The position numbers were made by a program, and so were the translations under genes. Below are positions 15,212 through 24,805 of a DNA stretch of 64,000 bases, piece after piece (position 1 is the stretch's first letter; every line of letters starts with the position of its first letter). Source of the stretch: Pelagihabitans sp965238025 (GTDB taxonomy: Bacteria; Bacteroidota; Bacteroidia; Flavobacteriales; Flavobacteriaceae); contig OZ250162.1 of assembly GCA_965238025.1 (NCBI GenBank), positions 3,162,001 to 3,226,000 of the forward strand. Reading direction: 5' to 3'. The notes under the pieces are model-generated. The model was given only the letters and a program-made list of their open reading frames with translations. It did not search any database and was not told the origin of the DNA.

Positions 15212-18187
15212 ATGAAAAAGTTTTTTGGCATACTATTCTATCTTGTGGCCACAGTTTTATTGGTTCTTGCCTGTAGCAAGAATGTCGGTCTATTTACAGA
15301 AGTGGAATTTCAAATTGTAGAACAACATAATCCGGAAGGTTATGTGAATGAATCAATACCAACCAACATTACTGTAATCCCGGAGGAACAGTTACCTGAC
15401 TATGAGTACTTCTACAGTTATACCATTAGTAGTGGGGATGGTTATTTTGAAGATGCGAACGGTTTGGTTTTGCCAAAGGGTGAGAACATCCCATTAAATC
15501 CATTGTCTACATCAATTCAATACAAAGGAGCCTCCATAGGGTCGCATACCATAAAAGTACGGGCGGAGGATAGTTTTGGATTTACTGAGGAAATTGAACT
15601 GCAGTACATTATAAATGAGATTCCTGTTATTTGGACGGCAACCAGTCCGGTAGAACAAATCCCGCCTGGAGCAGTAGCCAGCATAACCTTGACCCTGGAA
15701 AGCGGGGCAGATATGTTAAACACTACCTATGAATACAATTATGAGATAATTTCGGGGTCGGGTTCACTGAATATGATTGGAGGAAGTGACGTAATTCTTG
15801 ATGGATTTACTTCCATATTACCTGGTGTTTATCAGTATAGTTTTATTCCCGATGCCATGGGTATAGTTGTTATCGTCTTTAATTTAAGGGATAGTAACGG
15901 ACAAGAATATATTGCGGAGGTAAAATTTGAGGTTATCGATATCATCTCGGTAACCAGTGTAAATGTAACCCCACAGTTTGTGACGATAGACCAAGGGAGC
16001 ACCCAACAATTGGATGTAGCATTTACGCCCTTGGATGCAACAAATCAAGGAATGACTTGGGAGTCCAGTAATCCGGCAGTTGCTACGGTAGACGCAAACG
16101 GCCTTGTTGCCGCAGTTTCAGAAGGCCTTGCTGTAATCACTGGAACATCGGTGGATAATACCTCTGTTTCGGATACGGTTGAAGTTACGGTAAGCACGAA
16201 CGATATCCCCGTTTCAGGGGTTAGTATTAGCCCTTCATCGACAACGATTGTACAGGGGAACACGCGACAGTTAGATGTTGCCTTTACTCCTTCGGATGCA
16301 ACCAATCAAGGAATGATCTGGGAATCCAGCAATCCGGCAGTTGCCACGGTAAACGGGAGCGGACTTGTTACCGCAGTTTCAGAAGGCCTCGCTGTAATTA
16401 CGGGAACTTCAGTTGATAATACCTCCTTATCGGATACTTCACAGATAACCGTGAGCGCTATAGATATACCGGTGACCGGTATAAATGTAACACCCTCAGT
16501 GGTATCGATTCTGCAAGGGAATACGCAGCAGCTTGAGGCAACATTTACTCCCTCTGACGCTACAAACCAGGGAGTAATATGGACATCCAGCAACCCAGCG
16601 ATTGCAACCGTTGATGCCAATGGCCTTGTTACCGCCACTTCAGAAGGTGTAGTTTTTATTAAGGGAGCTTCATTAGAAAACAATACACTTGCAGATACCT
16701 CCGAAGTTACAGTAGCTGCGCCTGCCAATGAACCTCCAACGGCGAACAGTTTCACCACCTCGGTATTTACTAATTCTAGCGACAACATCATTGATCTGAG
16801 TTCTCAAATCAGCGATCCTGAGGGTGATCCGTTGATTGTGACTATCCAAGCGGGTAGCCCCGCCAATGGCGCGGCGAACTTTTCAGGATCTACAATCAGT
16901 TACACACCAAATATTGGGTTCAACGGAAACGATATAATTATATATTCAGTTGACGATGGGAACAATCCTCCGGTGAGCGGAACCATAACGATAATGGTAA
17001 ATGCTGTGGTCAACAATCCTCCTTCGGTTAATGATTTCGCAGTTTCAGTAGAAGAAAATTCTTTGAATAATCCCATCGACGTGTCCAGTGAAATCAATGA
17101 TCCCGACAGTGACCCACTAACAGTAACCATACAAGTAGGCAGTCCTGCAAATGGCACGGCCTCTATTTCCGGGAACATTATCACCTATACACCAAACAAC
17201 GGATTCAATGGAAACGATGTCATTATATATTTGGTTGATGATGGCGTTAACCTCCCAGTGAGCGGCACAATTAGTATTACGGTGAATGCTCTGGCCAACA
17301 ACCCACCGACCGCCGTGGCGGAAGCCAATATAACCAGTGGTACGGTACCACTAACCGTCAACTTTACAAACGGAAGCTCTACGGATGATGGAAATATCAT
17401 CCAGACCAATTGGGATTTTGGGGATGGTAGTCCAGGAAATACTGGTGGGTTCCCGCACAATGTGTCCCATACATTTACTATCGCTGGGATATACACTGTT
17501 ACGTTAACTGTTACCGACGATGGCTCTCCTGCTCTTACGCATACAGATACAATAACAATTACCGTTTTTGATAATATTCCGGTAACTGGTATAAACCTTA
17601 GCCCGACCGCATTAAGTATGACAATGGGAGCATTAGAAATCTTAACGGCAACCATTATACCGGCAAGTGCAACCAATACAAATGTTATTTGGTCCTCTAG
17701 CAATACTGCGGTTGCTACCGTAGATACAAACGGTAATGTTACCGGAGTGGGCAACGGTACGGCTGTAATAACTGCAGCATCGGAAGAAAATCCGGCCATT
17801 TCTGATACATCGAATATAACAGTAACAAGCACCTCCTTTAACCGTAATACAGGTTTATATATGGCCCCCGCTGGGTCAGTTGTTACCGTAACTATAACGA
17901 CCGAAGCGTATGGTAAAGGAAGTGCGTACATAAGGGCGCATACTTCATCTAATCAATCTGGCACTTCTCCTATGATGGAATTAAATAATACATGGAACCA
18001 AAGTGGCCCAATAGAGGCAGAATTTTTACAGGATTCCGATAGTTTCGTAATGCCTGCGAATGGACAGGTGTATTTTTATGGAAGGCATAATGATATTATT
18101 TCTATTTCTATTACCGAGGTTGAAATAACAAATAATCAAGGCCCCTCGCAGTTCGCAACTCTTTCCGCAAATAATCCGATTCAATAG
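15212..18187 (+). CDS. TraQ/DUF3872-like lipoprotein extended by Ig-like array (Big2, cadherin-like, PKD)
   Basis: A 991-residue lipoprotein (lipobox LVLAC, Cys21) eight bases after the TraO-like gene. Residues about 28-137 and 140-245 look like two copies of a DUF3872/TraQ-like beta domain: the first has YTISSGDGYFEDANG and IKVRAEDSFGFTEEIEL, the second NYEIISGSGSLN and FNLRDSNGQE. Then come three Big2 domains (about 249-495; VTSVNVTPQFVTIDQGSTQQ, WESSNPAVATVDANG), two cadherin-like domains (about 500-690; DPEGDPLIVTI, GFNGNDIIIYSVDDG), one PKD (about 695-785; WDFGDGS), a fourth Big2 (about 790-870), and a C-terminal domain (about 875-991) that I do not recognise. It is probably exposed on the cell surface or in the periplasm. 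Conjugative TraQ is only about 150 residues, so this is a domain extension. No type IX C-terminal sorting domain was seen. Confidence 0.72.
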   Translation: MKKFFGILFYLVATVLLVLACSKNVGLFTEVEFQIVEQHNPEGYVNESIPTNITVIPEEQLPDYEYFYSYTISSGDGYFEDANGLVLPKGENIPLNPLSTSIQYKGASIGSHTIKVRAEDSFGFTEEIELQYIINEIPVIWTATSPVEQIPPGAVASITLTLESGADMLNTTYEYNYEIISGSGSLNMIGGSDVILDGFTSILPGVYQYSFIPDAMGIVVIVFNLRDSNGQEYIAEVKFEVIDIISVTSVNVTPQFVTIDQGSTQQLDVAFTPLDATNQGMTWESSNPAVATVDANGLVAAVSEGLAVITGTSVDNTSVSDTVEVTVSTNDIPVSGVSISPSSTTIVQGNTRQLDVAFTPSDATNQGMIWESSNPAVATVNGSGLVTAVSEGLAVITGTSVDNTSLSDTSQITVSAIDIPVTGINVTPSVVSILQGNTQQLEATFTPSDATNQGVIWTSSNPAIATVDANGLVTATSEGVVFIKGASLENNTLADTSEVTVAAPANEPPTANSFTTSVFTNSSDNIIDLSSQISDPEGDPLIVTIQAGSPANGAANFSGSTISYTPNIGFNGNDIIIYSVDDGNNPPVSGTITIMVNAVVNNPPSVNDFAVSVEENSLNNPIDVSSEINDPDSDPLTVTIQVGSPANGTASISGNIITYTPNNGFNGNDVIIYLVDDGVNLPVSGTISITVNALANNPPTAVAEANITSGTVPLTVNFTNGSSTDDGNIIQTNWDFGDGSPGNTGGFPHNVSHTFTIAGIYTVTLTVTDDGSPALTHTDTITITVFDNIPVTGINLSPTALSMTMGALEILTATIIPASATNTNVIWSSSNTAVATVDTNGNVTGVGNGTAVITAASEENPAISDTSNITVTSTSFNRNTGLYMAPAGSVVTVTITTEAYGKGSAYIRAHTSSNQSGTSPMMELNNTWNQSGPIEAEFLQDSDSFVMPANGQVYFYGRHNDIISISITEVEITNNQGPSQFATLSANNPIQ
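15950..16720 (+). repeat. Three tandem Big2 domain repeats, about 250-260 bp each
   Basis: The segment encodes three consecutive bacterial Ig-like group 2 domains. Each contains a VT-x-I-x-V-x-P strand, a QGxTxQLxxxFTPxDATNQG block, the WxSSNPAxATVxxxGLVxAxSEG core and a final DTSxVTVS strand. DNA identity between copies is visible in blocks such as the shared tccagcaatccggcagttgc. The repeats have drifted enough to suggest old duplication, unlike the younger 252-bp array further downstream. Confidence 0.85.
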
Positions 18188-18397
18188 TTAGGATTTTGAT
18201 TAGCTTTAACAGAGAATCCTTATACCATTTATCGAATTTTTGCAGTTTTTCAACTAAAAATCGGAAGTCTTTTTCCAATCTTCTTTCCAAAATTTGGGGT
18301 AATATGTACATTGTATGATTATTTTAAGATTCGCGCATAATCCTACCTATTTTGTGCGGATTTTGTATTAAATTTATTGGATTACCCCGCTACGAGA

Positions 18398-21300
18398 ATG
18401 AAAAAGATTTATAACCGTTTTTGGTACTTCCCATGCCTATTCCTAATGGTCTTGGCGTGCACCAAGGACGTGGGGTTGATTACCGAGGTAGAGTTCCAAC
18501 TTTTGGAGCAGCATACCGCTGAGGGTTTTATCAACCAGGGGCTCCCAACGACTTTTACGATCATCCCCGAGGCGGAACTGGAAGGCTATGAATATGATAT
18601 TTCATATGAAGTGTTGGAAGGGGCGGGGTACTTCGAGGATGTTGATGGGAACAGGTTGGATGCTGGAAGGGGCCTGTCCATACCCCCACTGACCACATCC
18701 TTGCTGTATGTGGGAACAGAAGTAGGGGAGCACAGATTGAAGATACTGGCCTCGGATAACTTCGGGATGTCCGAGGAAATAGAGATCTTTTATAACCTTG
18801 AGAACGTCCCTGCCCGTTGGCAGGCCACTAGCGGGGTAAGCGAGATCGAGCTGGGCAAAAGTGCGGGGATCACACTTTTGTTCGAGATAGTGAACACCAC
18901 CTTGGATGTTTCCTATCAGGCGAGGTATGAGTTTGCCGAGGGCGGGGGTACACTTGTTCCTTCCGATGGCAACACTTACGATATCGGTGGAACCTATGGG
19001 ACGATCGTCCCGGGGAGCTATACTTTCGATTTTACACCGGAGGCGGCCGGTGGGCAGGAAATAGTTTTTGCGTTGCGCGATAGCAACGGGCAGGAACTCA
19101 AGACCGAGATCGTTTTCACCGTTGTTCAATTTATAGAGGTCATAGCGATCGATCTTGGCGAGCATGATGAAATAGACATGCAGGTCGGCGATGAGCTGGA
19201 ATGTCCGGTAACCTTTACGCCACCAAACGCCACGGATCAGGGCATTACCTTGGTCTCCAGTGACCCCGATGTGGTCCTTATCGACGAAAACAATATCTGT
19301 ATCGCCCTGTCGGTGGGCACGGCAACGGTAACGGCGACCTCGACCTCTAATCCCGATGCGACCGATAGCGTGCTGATTACGGTCACCGCGGCCGATAGGG
19401 TTCCCGTAACGGCGATTACGGTGTCCCAGGAAGATCCTTCGGCCGATGGGGCGACCCGGCAGTTGATCGCCACGGTACTCCCGGTCGATGCGACCGATTC
19501 CAGCGTTACCTGGTCCTCCGATGATTCCGATATTGCAACGATCGATCAAAACGGGCTTCTAACAGGGCTATCCAATGGTTCGGTTACGATAACCGCGACC
19601 TCGGTCTCGGACCCGGACATTTCAGGGACCATAACCGTCGAGATAACGGGCGGTACCCTTCAAAGCGGAACGGATATCCTCTCCTTTGCGCTTCCGGTAC
19701 AGAACAGTGCCAGTATCGATACCGCCAACCATATCGTTACGGTCAATGTTTTTGAGGGCACCGACCTTAACACCGCTCCACAGGTACTGACGGTATCACC
19801 AGGGGCATCGTTTGGCCCTGCAATTTCCGTTGCACAGGACTTCAGCGCTTCCGTAGAATATTCCGTGACCGCTGAAAATGGTGATCTACAGGTATGGGTA
19901 GTAAACGTAACGGTCTCCCCACCCAATACCAATGATGAAAACGATATTGTGGCATTCTCGATCCCCGGGCAAGTGGGGAACAGCACTATAGATGTGACCA
20001 ACGCAACGGTCGGTATTTCGGTACCATCCGGTACGGACCTGAATGTTGCCCCTAGCGAGGTTTTGATATCTGTAGGCGCCGGGCTGTCCCCGAGCCCTGC
20101 GGCGGTCCAGGATTTTGGCCAAGCTGTCCGGTATACCGTAACCGCAGAAAACGGCGTTGAAAGAATATGGACGGTAAACGTTACGGAGCTGCCCCCGACA
20201 GGCAGTGCTGCGAACGATATCCTCACCTTTGCACTTCCCGGGCAGAACAGCTCGACCATAGATGTGGCCGACCATACCGTTTCCGTAAATGTTCCCGACG
20301 GCACCACGCTGAACGTGGCCCCGCAAGCGTTGACCGTTTCCCAGGGCGCAACGGTCCAACCAACTGCCGATGCACTACAAGATTTTAATGCCCAAGTGGT
20401 CTATACCGTTACCGCCGAGAATGGAACCGAACAGCAATGGGTGGTAAACGTCACGGTCTCCCCTCCGACGGGAAGCAGTGAAAACGATATCACGGCCTTT
20501 GAACTGCCCGTTCAAAACAGTTCCGATATTGACAATGTCAACCATACGATAACGGTAAACGTGGCCGCGGGCACCAATATAAATGTAGCCCCTTCGTCAT
20601 TGAATATTTCCCCCAATGCCAGCATTTCCCCTTCGGCCACTAGTATTCAGGACTTTAACACCCCTGTAGATTATACGGTAACGGCGGAGAACGGGGATAC
20701 GCAGGTTTGGACGGTCAATGTGACCGTTAGCCCGGATACCGATCCACCGGTAATCGCATTGGTAGGGTCAAACCCCCAGGAGATTACATTGGGAGGCGTC
20801 TATGCGGAACTCGGTGCCACCGCCACCGATAACGTGGACGGGAACATCACCGCAGATATCCTGATCGATGCCACTGCCGTGAACACAAATGTCATCGGAA
20901 GCTATAGCGTTACCTATAATGTAAGCGATGCCGCCGGCAATGCCGCCACACAGCAGGTAAGGACCGTAAACGTTACCGCGGCACCAGATACAACGCCGCC
21001 CGTTATCGTACTGGTAGGGGCAAACCCTCAGGAGATCACCATAGGAAATGCATATACCGAACTAGGTGCCACCGCTACCGATAACGTGGACGGGAACATT
21101 ACCGCAGATATCCTGATCGATGCCACTGCCGTGAACACAAATGTAATCGGAAGCTATAGCGTTACCTATAATGTGAGCGATGCCGCCGGCAATGCCGCCA
21201 CACAGCAGGTCAGGACCGTAAACGTTACCGCTGCTCCCGATACAGCGCCGCCCGTTATCGTACTGGTAGGGGCGAACCCGCAGGAGATCACCCTAGGAAA

Positions 21301-24300
21301 TGCATATACCGAACTAGGTGCCACCGCCACCGATAACGTGGACGGGAACATTACCGCAGATATCCTGATCGATGCCACTGCCGTGAGTACCTCTCAGATA
21401 GGAAGCTATAACGTTACCTATAATGTAAGCGATGCCGCCGGCAATGCCGCAACACAACAGGTAAGGACCGTAAACGTTACCGCGGCACCAGATACAACGC
21501 CTCCCGTTATCGTACTGGTAGGGGCGAACCCACAGGAGATCACCATAGGAAATGCATATACCGAACTAGGCGCGACCGCCACCGATAACGTGGACGGGAA
21601 CATCACCGCAGATATCCTGATCGATGCCACTGCCGTGAACACAAATGTCATCGGAAGCTATAGCGTTACCTATAATGTAAGCGATGCCGCCGGCAATGCC
21701 GCCACACAGCAGGTAAGGACCGTAAACGTTATCGCTGCACCAGATACAACGCCGCCCGTTATCGTACTGGTAGGGGCGAACCCACAGGAGATCACCATCG
21801 GAAATGCATATACCGAACTAGGTGCCACCGCCACCGATAACGTGGACGGGAACATCACCGCCGATATCCTGATCGATGCCACTGCCGTGAACACAAATGT
21901 CATCGGAAGCTATAGCGTTACCTATAATGTAAGCGATGCATCGGGCAATGCCGCCACACAGCAGGTAAGGACCGTAAACGTTACCGCGGCACCAGATACA
22001 ACGCCGCCCGTTATCGTACTGGTAGGGGCAAACCCTCAGGAGATCACCATAGGAAATGCATATACCGAACTAGGTGCCACCGCTACCGATAACGTGGACG
22101 GGAACATCACCGCCGATATCCTGATCGATGCCACTGCCGTGAACACAAATGTCATCGGAAGCTATAACGTTACCTATAATGTAAGCGATGCCGCCGGCAA
22201 TGCCGCCGCACAACAGGTCAGGACCGTAAACGTTACCGCTGCACCCGATACAACGCCGCCCGTTATCGTACTGGTAGGGGCAAGCCCTCAGGAGATCACC
22301 CTAGGAAACGCCTATGCGGAACTCGGTGCCACCGCCACTGATAATGTGGACGGGAACATTACCGCAGATATCCTGATCGATGCCACTGCCGTGAACACAA
22401 ATGTCATCGGAAGCTATAGCGTTACCTATAATGTAAGCGATGCCGCCGGCAATGCCGCCACTCAGCAGGTCAGGACCGTAAACGTTACCGCTGCACCAGA
22501 TACAACGCCGCCCGTTATCGTACTGGTAGGGGCAAACCCTCAGGAGATCACCATCGGAAATGCATATACCGAACTAGGTGCCACCGCCACCGATAACGTG
22601 GACGGGAACATTACCGCAGATATCCTGATCGATGCCACTGCCGTGAACACAAATGTCATCGGAAGCTATAACGTTACCTATAATGTAAGCGATGCCGCCG
22701 GCAATGCCGCCGCACAACAGGTCAGGACTGTAAACGTTACTGCTGTATCCAATAACCCTCCCGTGGCAGAGGACGATTTCTTTACGGTTGCTGAAAATGG
22801 AACTCTAATACGCGGTGTCTTCAATGATAATGGCAATGGTCCTGATAACGATCCTGATGGTGACCCGATAACCGTAGATTTAGTGAATAGTAACCCCTCA
22901 AATGTGGGGAATCCTGTCAATGGTGACCAAGGTGGTCAATTTACGATCGACGCAGGTGGAAATATGGCCTTTGACACCAATGGGAATTTTGATGCTTTAA
23001 ATGCTGGGGAAAGTACCCAAACCAAGGTAGATTATCGCATTACGGACGGTAATGGAGGTTTTAGCAGTGCCAAGGTAACCGTTACCGTAACCGGTGTCGA
23101 TGATACAAACATTGCACCGACCGCCAATGCAGGTCCTGACCAGACCATTACCTTACCGACGAACTCGGTAACCTTGAACGGTTCGGGACAGGATACAGAC
23201 GGCACCATTGTTTCCTATGAATGGACATCGGTTCCTTCAACTGCTATTTCAAACCCTAATTCGGCCACGACCCAGGTTACCGGTTTGACACAAGGTTCTT
23301 ATCAATTTACCCTTACCGTTACCGATGACGATGGGGCCTTAACATCAGATTTTGTTACCGTTACCGTTAACCCTGCGGCCAATGTTGCCCCGACCGTGGA
23401 TGCCGGTCTGGACCAGACGATTACCTTGCCGACAAACTCGGTTACCTTAAACGGGAGTGCAAGCGATAGCGATGGCACCATCGTTTCCTATGAATGGACC
23501 TCATTTCCCCCAACGAATATTTCAAACCCTAATTCAGTCACGACCCAGGTTACCGGTTTGACACAAGGATCCTATCAATTTACCCTTACTGTTACCGATG
23601 ACGATGGTGCAACCGGATCGGATACCGTAGTCGTAACCGTGAATTCAGCCGCCAATGTACCCCCCACCGCAAACGCCGGCAACGATCAGACGATTACGTT
23701 GCCCACTAATTCCGTAATCTTGAACGGAACAGGGGAGGATACCGATGGTTCCATCATTTCCTATGAATGGACCTCGGTTCCCGTAACTGCTATTTCGAAT
23801 CCTAATTCAGCCACGACCCAGGTTACGGGATTAGCCGTTGGGGATTATCAATTTACACTTACGGTAACTGACAATGATGGCGCCTCTGCAAGCGACGTAG
23901 TATGGATAACCGTAGATCCTGCCAACATGCCTCCAACAGTGGAAGCAGGTCCTAATCAGACGATTACTTTGCCCACGAACTCGGTTACCTTAAGTGCAGA
24001 TGCGCAAGATTCCGATGGTTCCATCATTGAAATAATATGGGCTTTAGAAAGCGGTGGAGCTTTTAACATTACAAGTACAGGTTTTGGAACGGTTGATATA
24101 ACCAACTTGGAAGAAGGTGTTTATGTCTTTAGAACTACAGCAACAGATGATGACGGTGCATCGGCCACCGATACTGTTGTGGTAACCGTAAACCCCGCTG
24201 CCAATGTGCCTCCAACGGCAATGGGTTCTGCCAACCCTCAAACTGGAAATGCTCCGTTAATCGTAAACTTTAAAAATTCAAATTCAACCGATTCAGATGG

Positions 24301-24790
24301 GTCCATTGTTGGTACGCAATACGATTTTGGTGATGGGGCTTCAAGCAATGGAGGTTTCCCATATTTAATAGACCACACTTATGCAGAGGGCACTTATACC
24401 GCAAGAATGACCGTTACCGATGATGACGGTGCAACAGATTTTGTTGAGTTTACCATTGTTGTAGATCCACCTTTACCGCCGAGTGCTGAATTTAGCAATG
24501 GAACGTCCGTAAGCCCAGGACTAAGTTCAATCACTGGTACTTTAACAATCTCTAATGGTCCATTGGCCTTTAGAATCATAGCATTTGGGGGGTCAGGTAA
24601 CTTTGAGTTTGAATCCGACATTACTTTTGAAATTGTTGGACAAGGGTCTTGGTTCGCATTCGCAGCTGGTGAAGATATCGATAGTACGGACACTCCATTA
24701 ATTCAACCTGGAACGTATACCTATAATTTGACTGGTTTTTTCATCGGGTCTAGTGGAAATGGAGGTTCTGTTTCTCCGATAACTAATTAA
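18398..24790 (+). CDS. Giant TraQ-like lipoprotein with repetitive Ig-like/HYR/PKD array (about 2130 residues)
   Basis: ATG at 18398 is preferred over the TTG 21 bases upstream because it directly precedes the lipoprotein signal peptide (lipobox VLAC). The first about 240 residues are a paralogue of the 991-residue protein: two DUF3872/TraQ-like domains (VEFQLLEQHTAEGFINQG, YEVLEGAGYFEDVDG, SDNFGMSEE, then RDSNGQE). Next come two Big2 domains (to about 415), four DUF5018-like domains of about 88 residues (FxLPxQNSxxID, APxxL, YTVTAENG), eight near-identical 84-residue HYR/DUF5011-like domains (PPVIVLVGANPQEIT, DNVDGNIT, VSDAAGNAA), a cadherin-like domain, four PKD/REJ-like domains (SYEWTSVP), a classical PKD (YDFGDG) and a unique C-terminal domain of about 100 residues. 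It is predicted to be a long surface fibre or adhesin anchored by lipid. Its 5-prime two thirds are visibly richer in G+C than the neighbouring genes. Confidence 0.8.
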   Translation: MKKIYNRFWYFPCLFLMVLACTKDVGLITEVEFQLLEQHTAEGFINQGLPTTFTIIPEAELEGYEYDISYEVLEGAGYFEDVDGNRLDAGRGLSIPPLTTSLLYVGTEVGEHRLKILASDNFGMSEEIEIFYNLENVPARWQATSGVSEIELGKSAGITLLFEIVNTTLDVSYQARYEFAEGGGTLVPSDGNTYDIGGTYGTIVPGSYTFDFTPEAAGGQEIVFALRDSNGQELKTEIVFTVVQFIEVIAIDLGEHDEIDMQVGDELECPVTFTPPNATDQGITLVSSDPDVVLIDENNICIALSVGTATVTATSTSNPDATDSVLITVTAADRVPVTAITVSQEDPSADGATRQLIATVLPVDATDSSVTWSSDDSDIATIDQNGLLTGLSNGSVTITATSVSDPDISGTITVEITGGTLQSGTDILSFALPVQNSASIDTANHIVTVNVFEGTDLNTAPQVLTVSPGASFGPAISVAQDFSASVEYSVTAENGDLQVWVVNVTVSPPNTNDENDIVAFSIPGQVGNSTIDVTNATVGISVPSGTDLNVAPSEVLISVGAGLSPSPAAVQDFGQAVRYTVTAENGVERIWTVNVTELPPTGSAANDILTFALPGQNSSTIDVADHTVSVNVPDGTTLNVAPQALTVSQGATVQPTADALQDFNAQVVYTVTAENGTEQQWVVNVTVSPPTGSSENDITAFELPVQNSSDIDNVNHTITVNVAAGTNINVAPSSLNISPNASISPSATSIQDFNTPVDYTVTAENGDTQVWTVNVTVSPDTDPPVIALVGSNPQEITLGGVYAELGATATDNVDGNITADILIDATAVNTNVIGSYSVTYNVSDAAGNAATQQVRTVNVTAAPDTTPPVIVLVGANPQEITIGNAYTELGATATDNVDGNITADILIDATAVNTNVIGSYSVTYNVSDAAGNAATQQVRTVNVTAAPDTAPPVIVLVGANPQEITLGNAYTELGATATDNVDGNITADILIDATAVSTSQIGSYNVTYNVSDAAGNAATQQVRTVNVTAAPDTTPPVIVLVGANPQEITIGNAYTELGATATDNVDGNITADILIDATAVNTNVIGSYSVTYNVSDAAGNAATQQVRTVNVIAAPDTTPPVIVLVGANPQEITIGNAYTELGATATDNVDGNITADILIDATAVNTNVIGSYSVTYNVSDASGNAATQQVRTVNVTAAPDTTPPVIVLVGANPQEITIGNAYTELGATATDNVDGNITADILIDATAVNTNVIGSYNVTYNVSDAAGNAAAQQVRTVNVTAAPDTTPPVIVLVGASPQEITLGNAYAELGATATDNVDGNITADILIDATAVNTNVIGSYSVTYNVSDAAGNAATQQVRTVNVTAAPDTTPPVIVLVGANPQEITIGNAYTELGATATDNVDGNITADILIDATAVNTNVIGSYNVTYNVSDAAGNAAAQQVRTVNVTAVSNNPPVAEDDFFTVAENGTLIRGVFNDNGNGPDNDPDGDPITVDLVNSNPSNVGNPVNGDQGGQFTIDAGGNMAFDTNGNFDALNAGESTQTKVDYRITDGNGGFSSAKVTVTVTGVDDTNIAPTANAGPDQTITLPTNSVTLNGSGQDTDGTIVSYEWTSVPSTAISNPNSATTQVTGLTQGSYQFTLTVTDDDGALTSDFVTVTVNPAANVAPTVDAGLDQTITLPTNSVTLNGSASDSDGTIVSYEWTSFPPTNISNPNSVTTQVTGLTQGSYQFTLTVTDDDGATGSDTVVVTVNSAANVPPTANAGNDQTITLPTNSVILNGTGEDTDGSIISYEWTSVPVTAISNPNSATTQVTGLAVGDYQFTLTVTDNDGASASDVVWITVDPANMPPTVEAGPNQTITLPTNSVTLSADAQDSDGSIIEIIWALESGGAFNITSTGFGTVDITNLEEGVYVFRTTATDDDGASATDTVVVTVNPAANVPPTAMGSANPQTGNAPLIVNFKNSNSTDSDGSIVGTQYDFGDGASSNGGFPYLIDHTYAEGTYTARMTVTDDDGATDFVEFTIVVDPPLPPSAEFSNGTSVSPGLSSITGTLTISNGPLAFRIIAFGGSGNFEFESDITFEIVGQGSWFAFAAGEDIDSTDTPLIQPGTYTYNLTGFFIGSSGNGGSVSPITN
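19668..20731 (+). repeat. Four tandem DUF5018-like domain repeats, about 266 bp each
   Basis: Four consecutive segments of about 88 residues each contain an NDIxxFxLPxQ start, SxIDxxNHTxxVNV, GTxLNVAPxxLxxSxGA, QDFxxxVxYTVTAENGxxQxWxVNVTVSPP. The copies are diverged at the DNA level but aligned throughout. The pattern fits the DUF5018-type beta-sandwich found in Bacteroidota surface lipoproteins. Confidence 0.75.
20732..22747 (+). repeat. Eight tandem 252-bp near-identical repeats (84-residue HYR/DUF5011-like domains)
   Basis: The period is exactly 252 bases: the PDT codons that open successive copies start at 20732 and 20984, and eight copies end near 22747. Copies differ at few positions (for example T or I before GNAY, NVIGSY or SQIGSY, AATQQ or AAAQQ), and the variants are shuffled between copies in a way that suggests recombination or gene conversion. 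The array keeps reading frame, so copy number can change without breaking the gene. Confidence 0.97.
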
Positions 24791-24805
24791 ATTTAGATAG
24801 ACCCA

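Noticed and set aside
17185..17931. Reverse-strand open frame of 248 codons, with further antisense frames at 16306-16791 and 19660-20307
   Set aside because: These mirror the Big2 and DUF5018-like repeats; the Val/Ala/Thr-rich sequences are antisense copies of repeat codons, not genes.
18188..18397. Terminator or regulatory RNA between the two giant lipoprotein genes
   Set aside because: T-runs and weak AT-rich stems occur, but no convincing GC stem or known motif was found.
18602..19549. Long reverse-strand open reading frame of 315 codons
   Set aside because: It lies antisense inside the GC-rich part of the giant lipoprotein gene, has an arginine/glycine-rich composition typical of shadow frames, and shows no domain.
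20732..22747. CRISPR array or satellite
   Set aside because: The repeats are 252 bases long, contiguous, without spacers, and stay in one reading frame of a surface protein.
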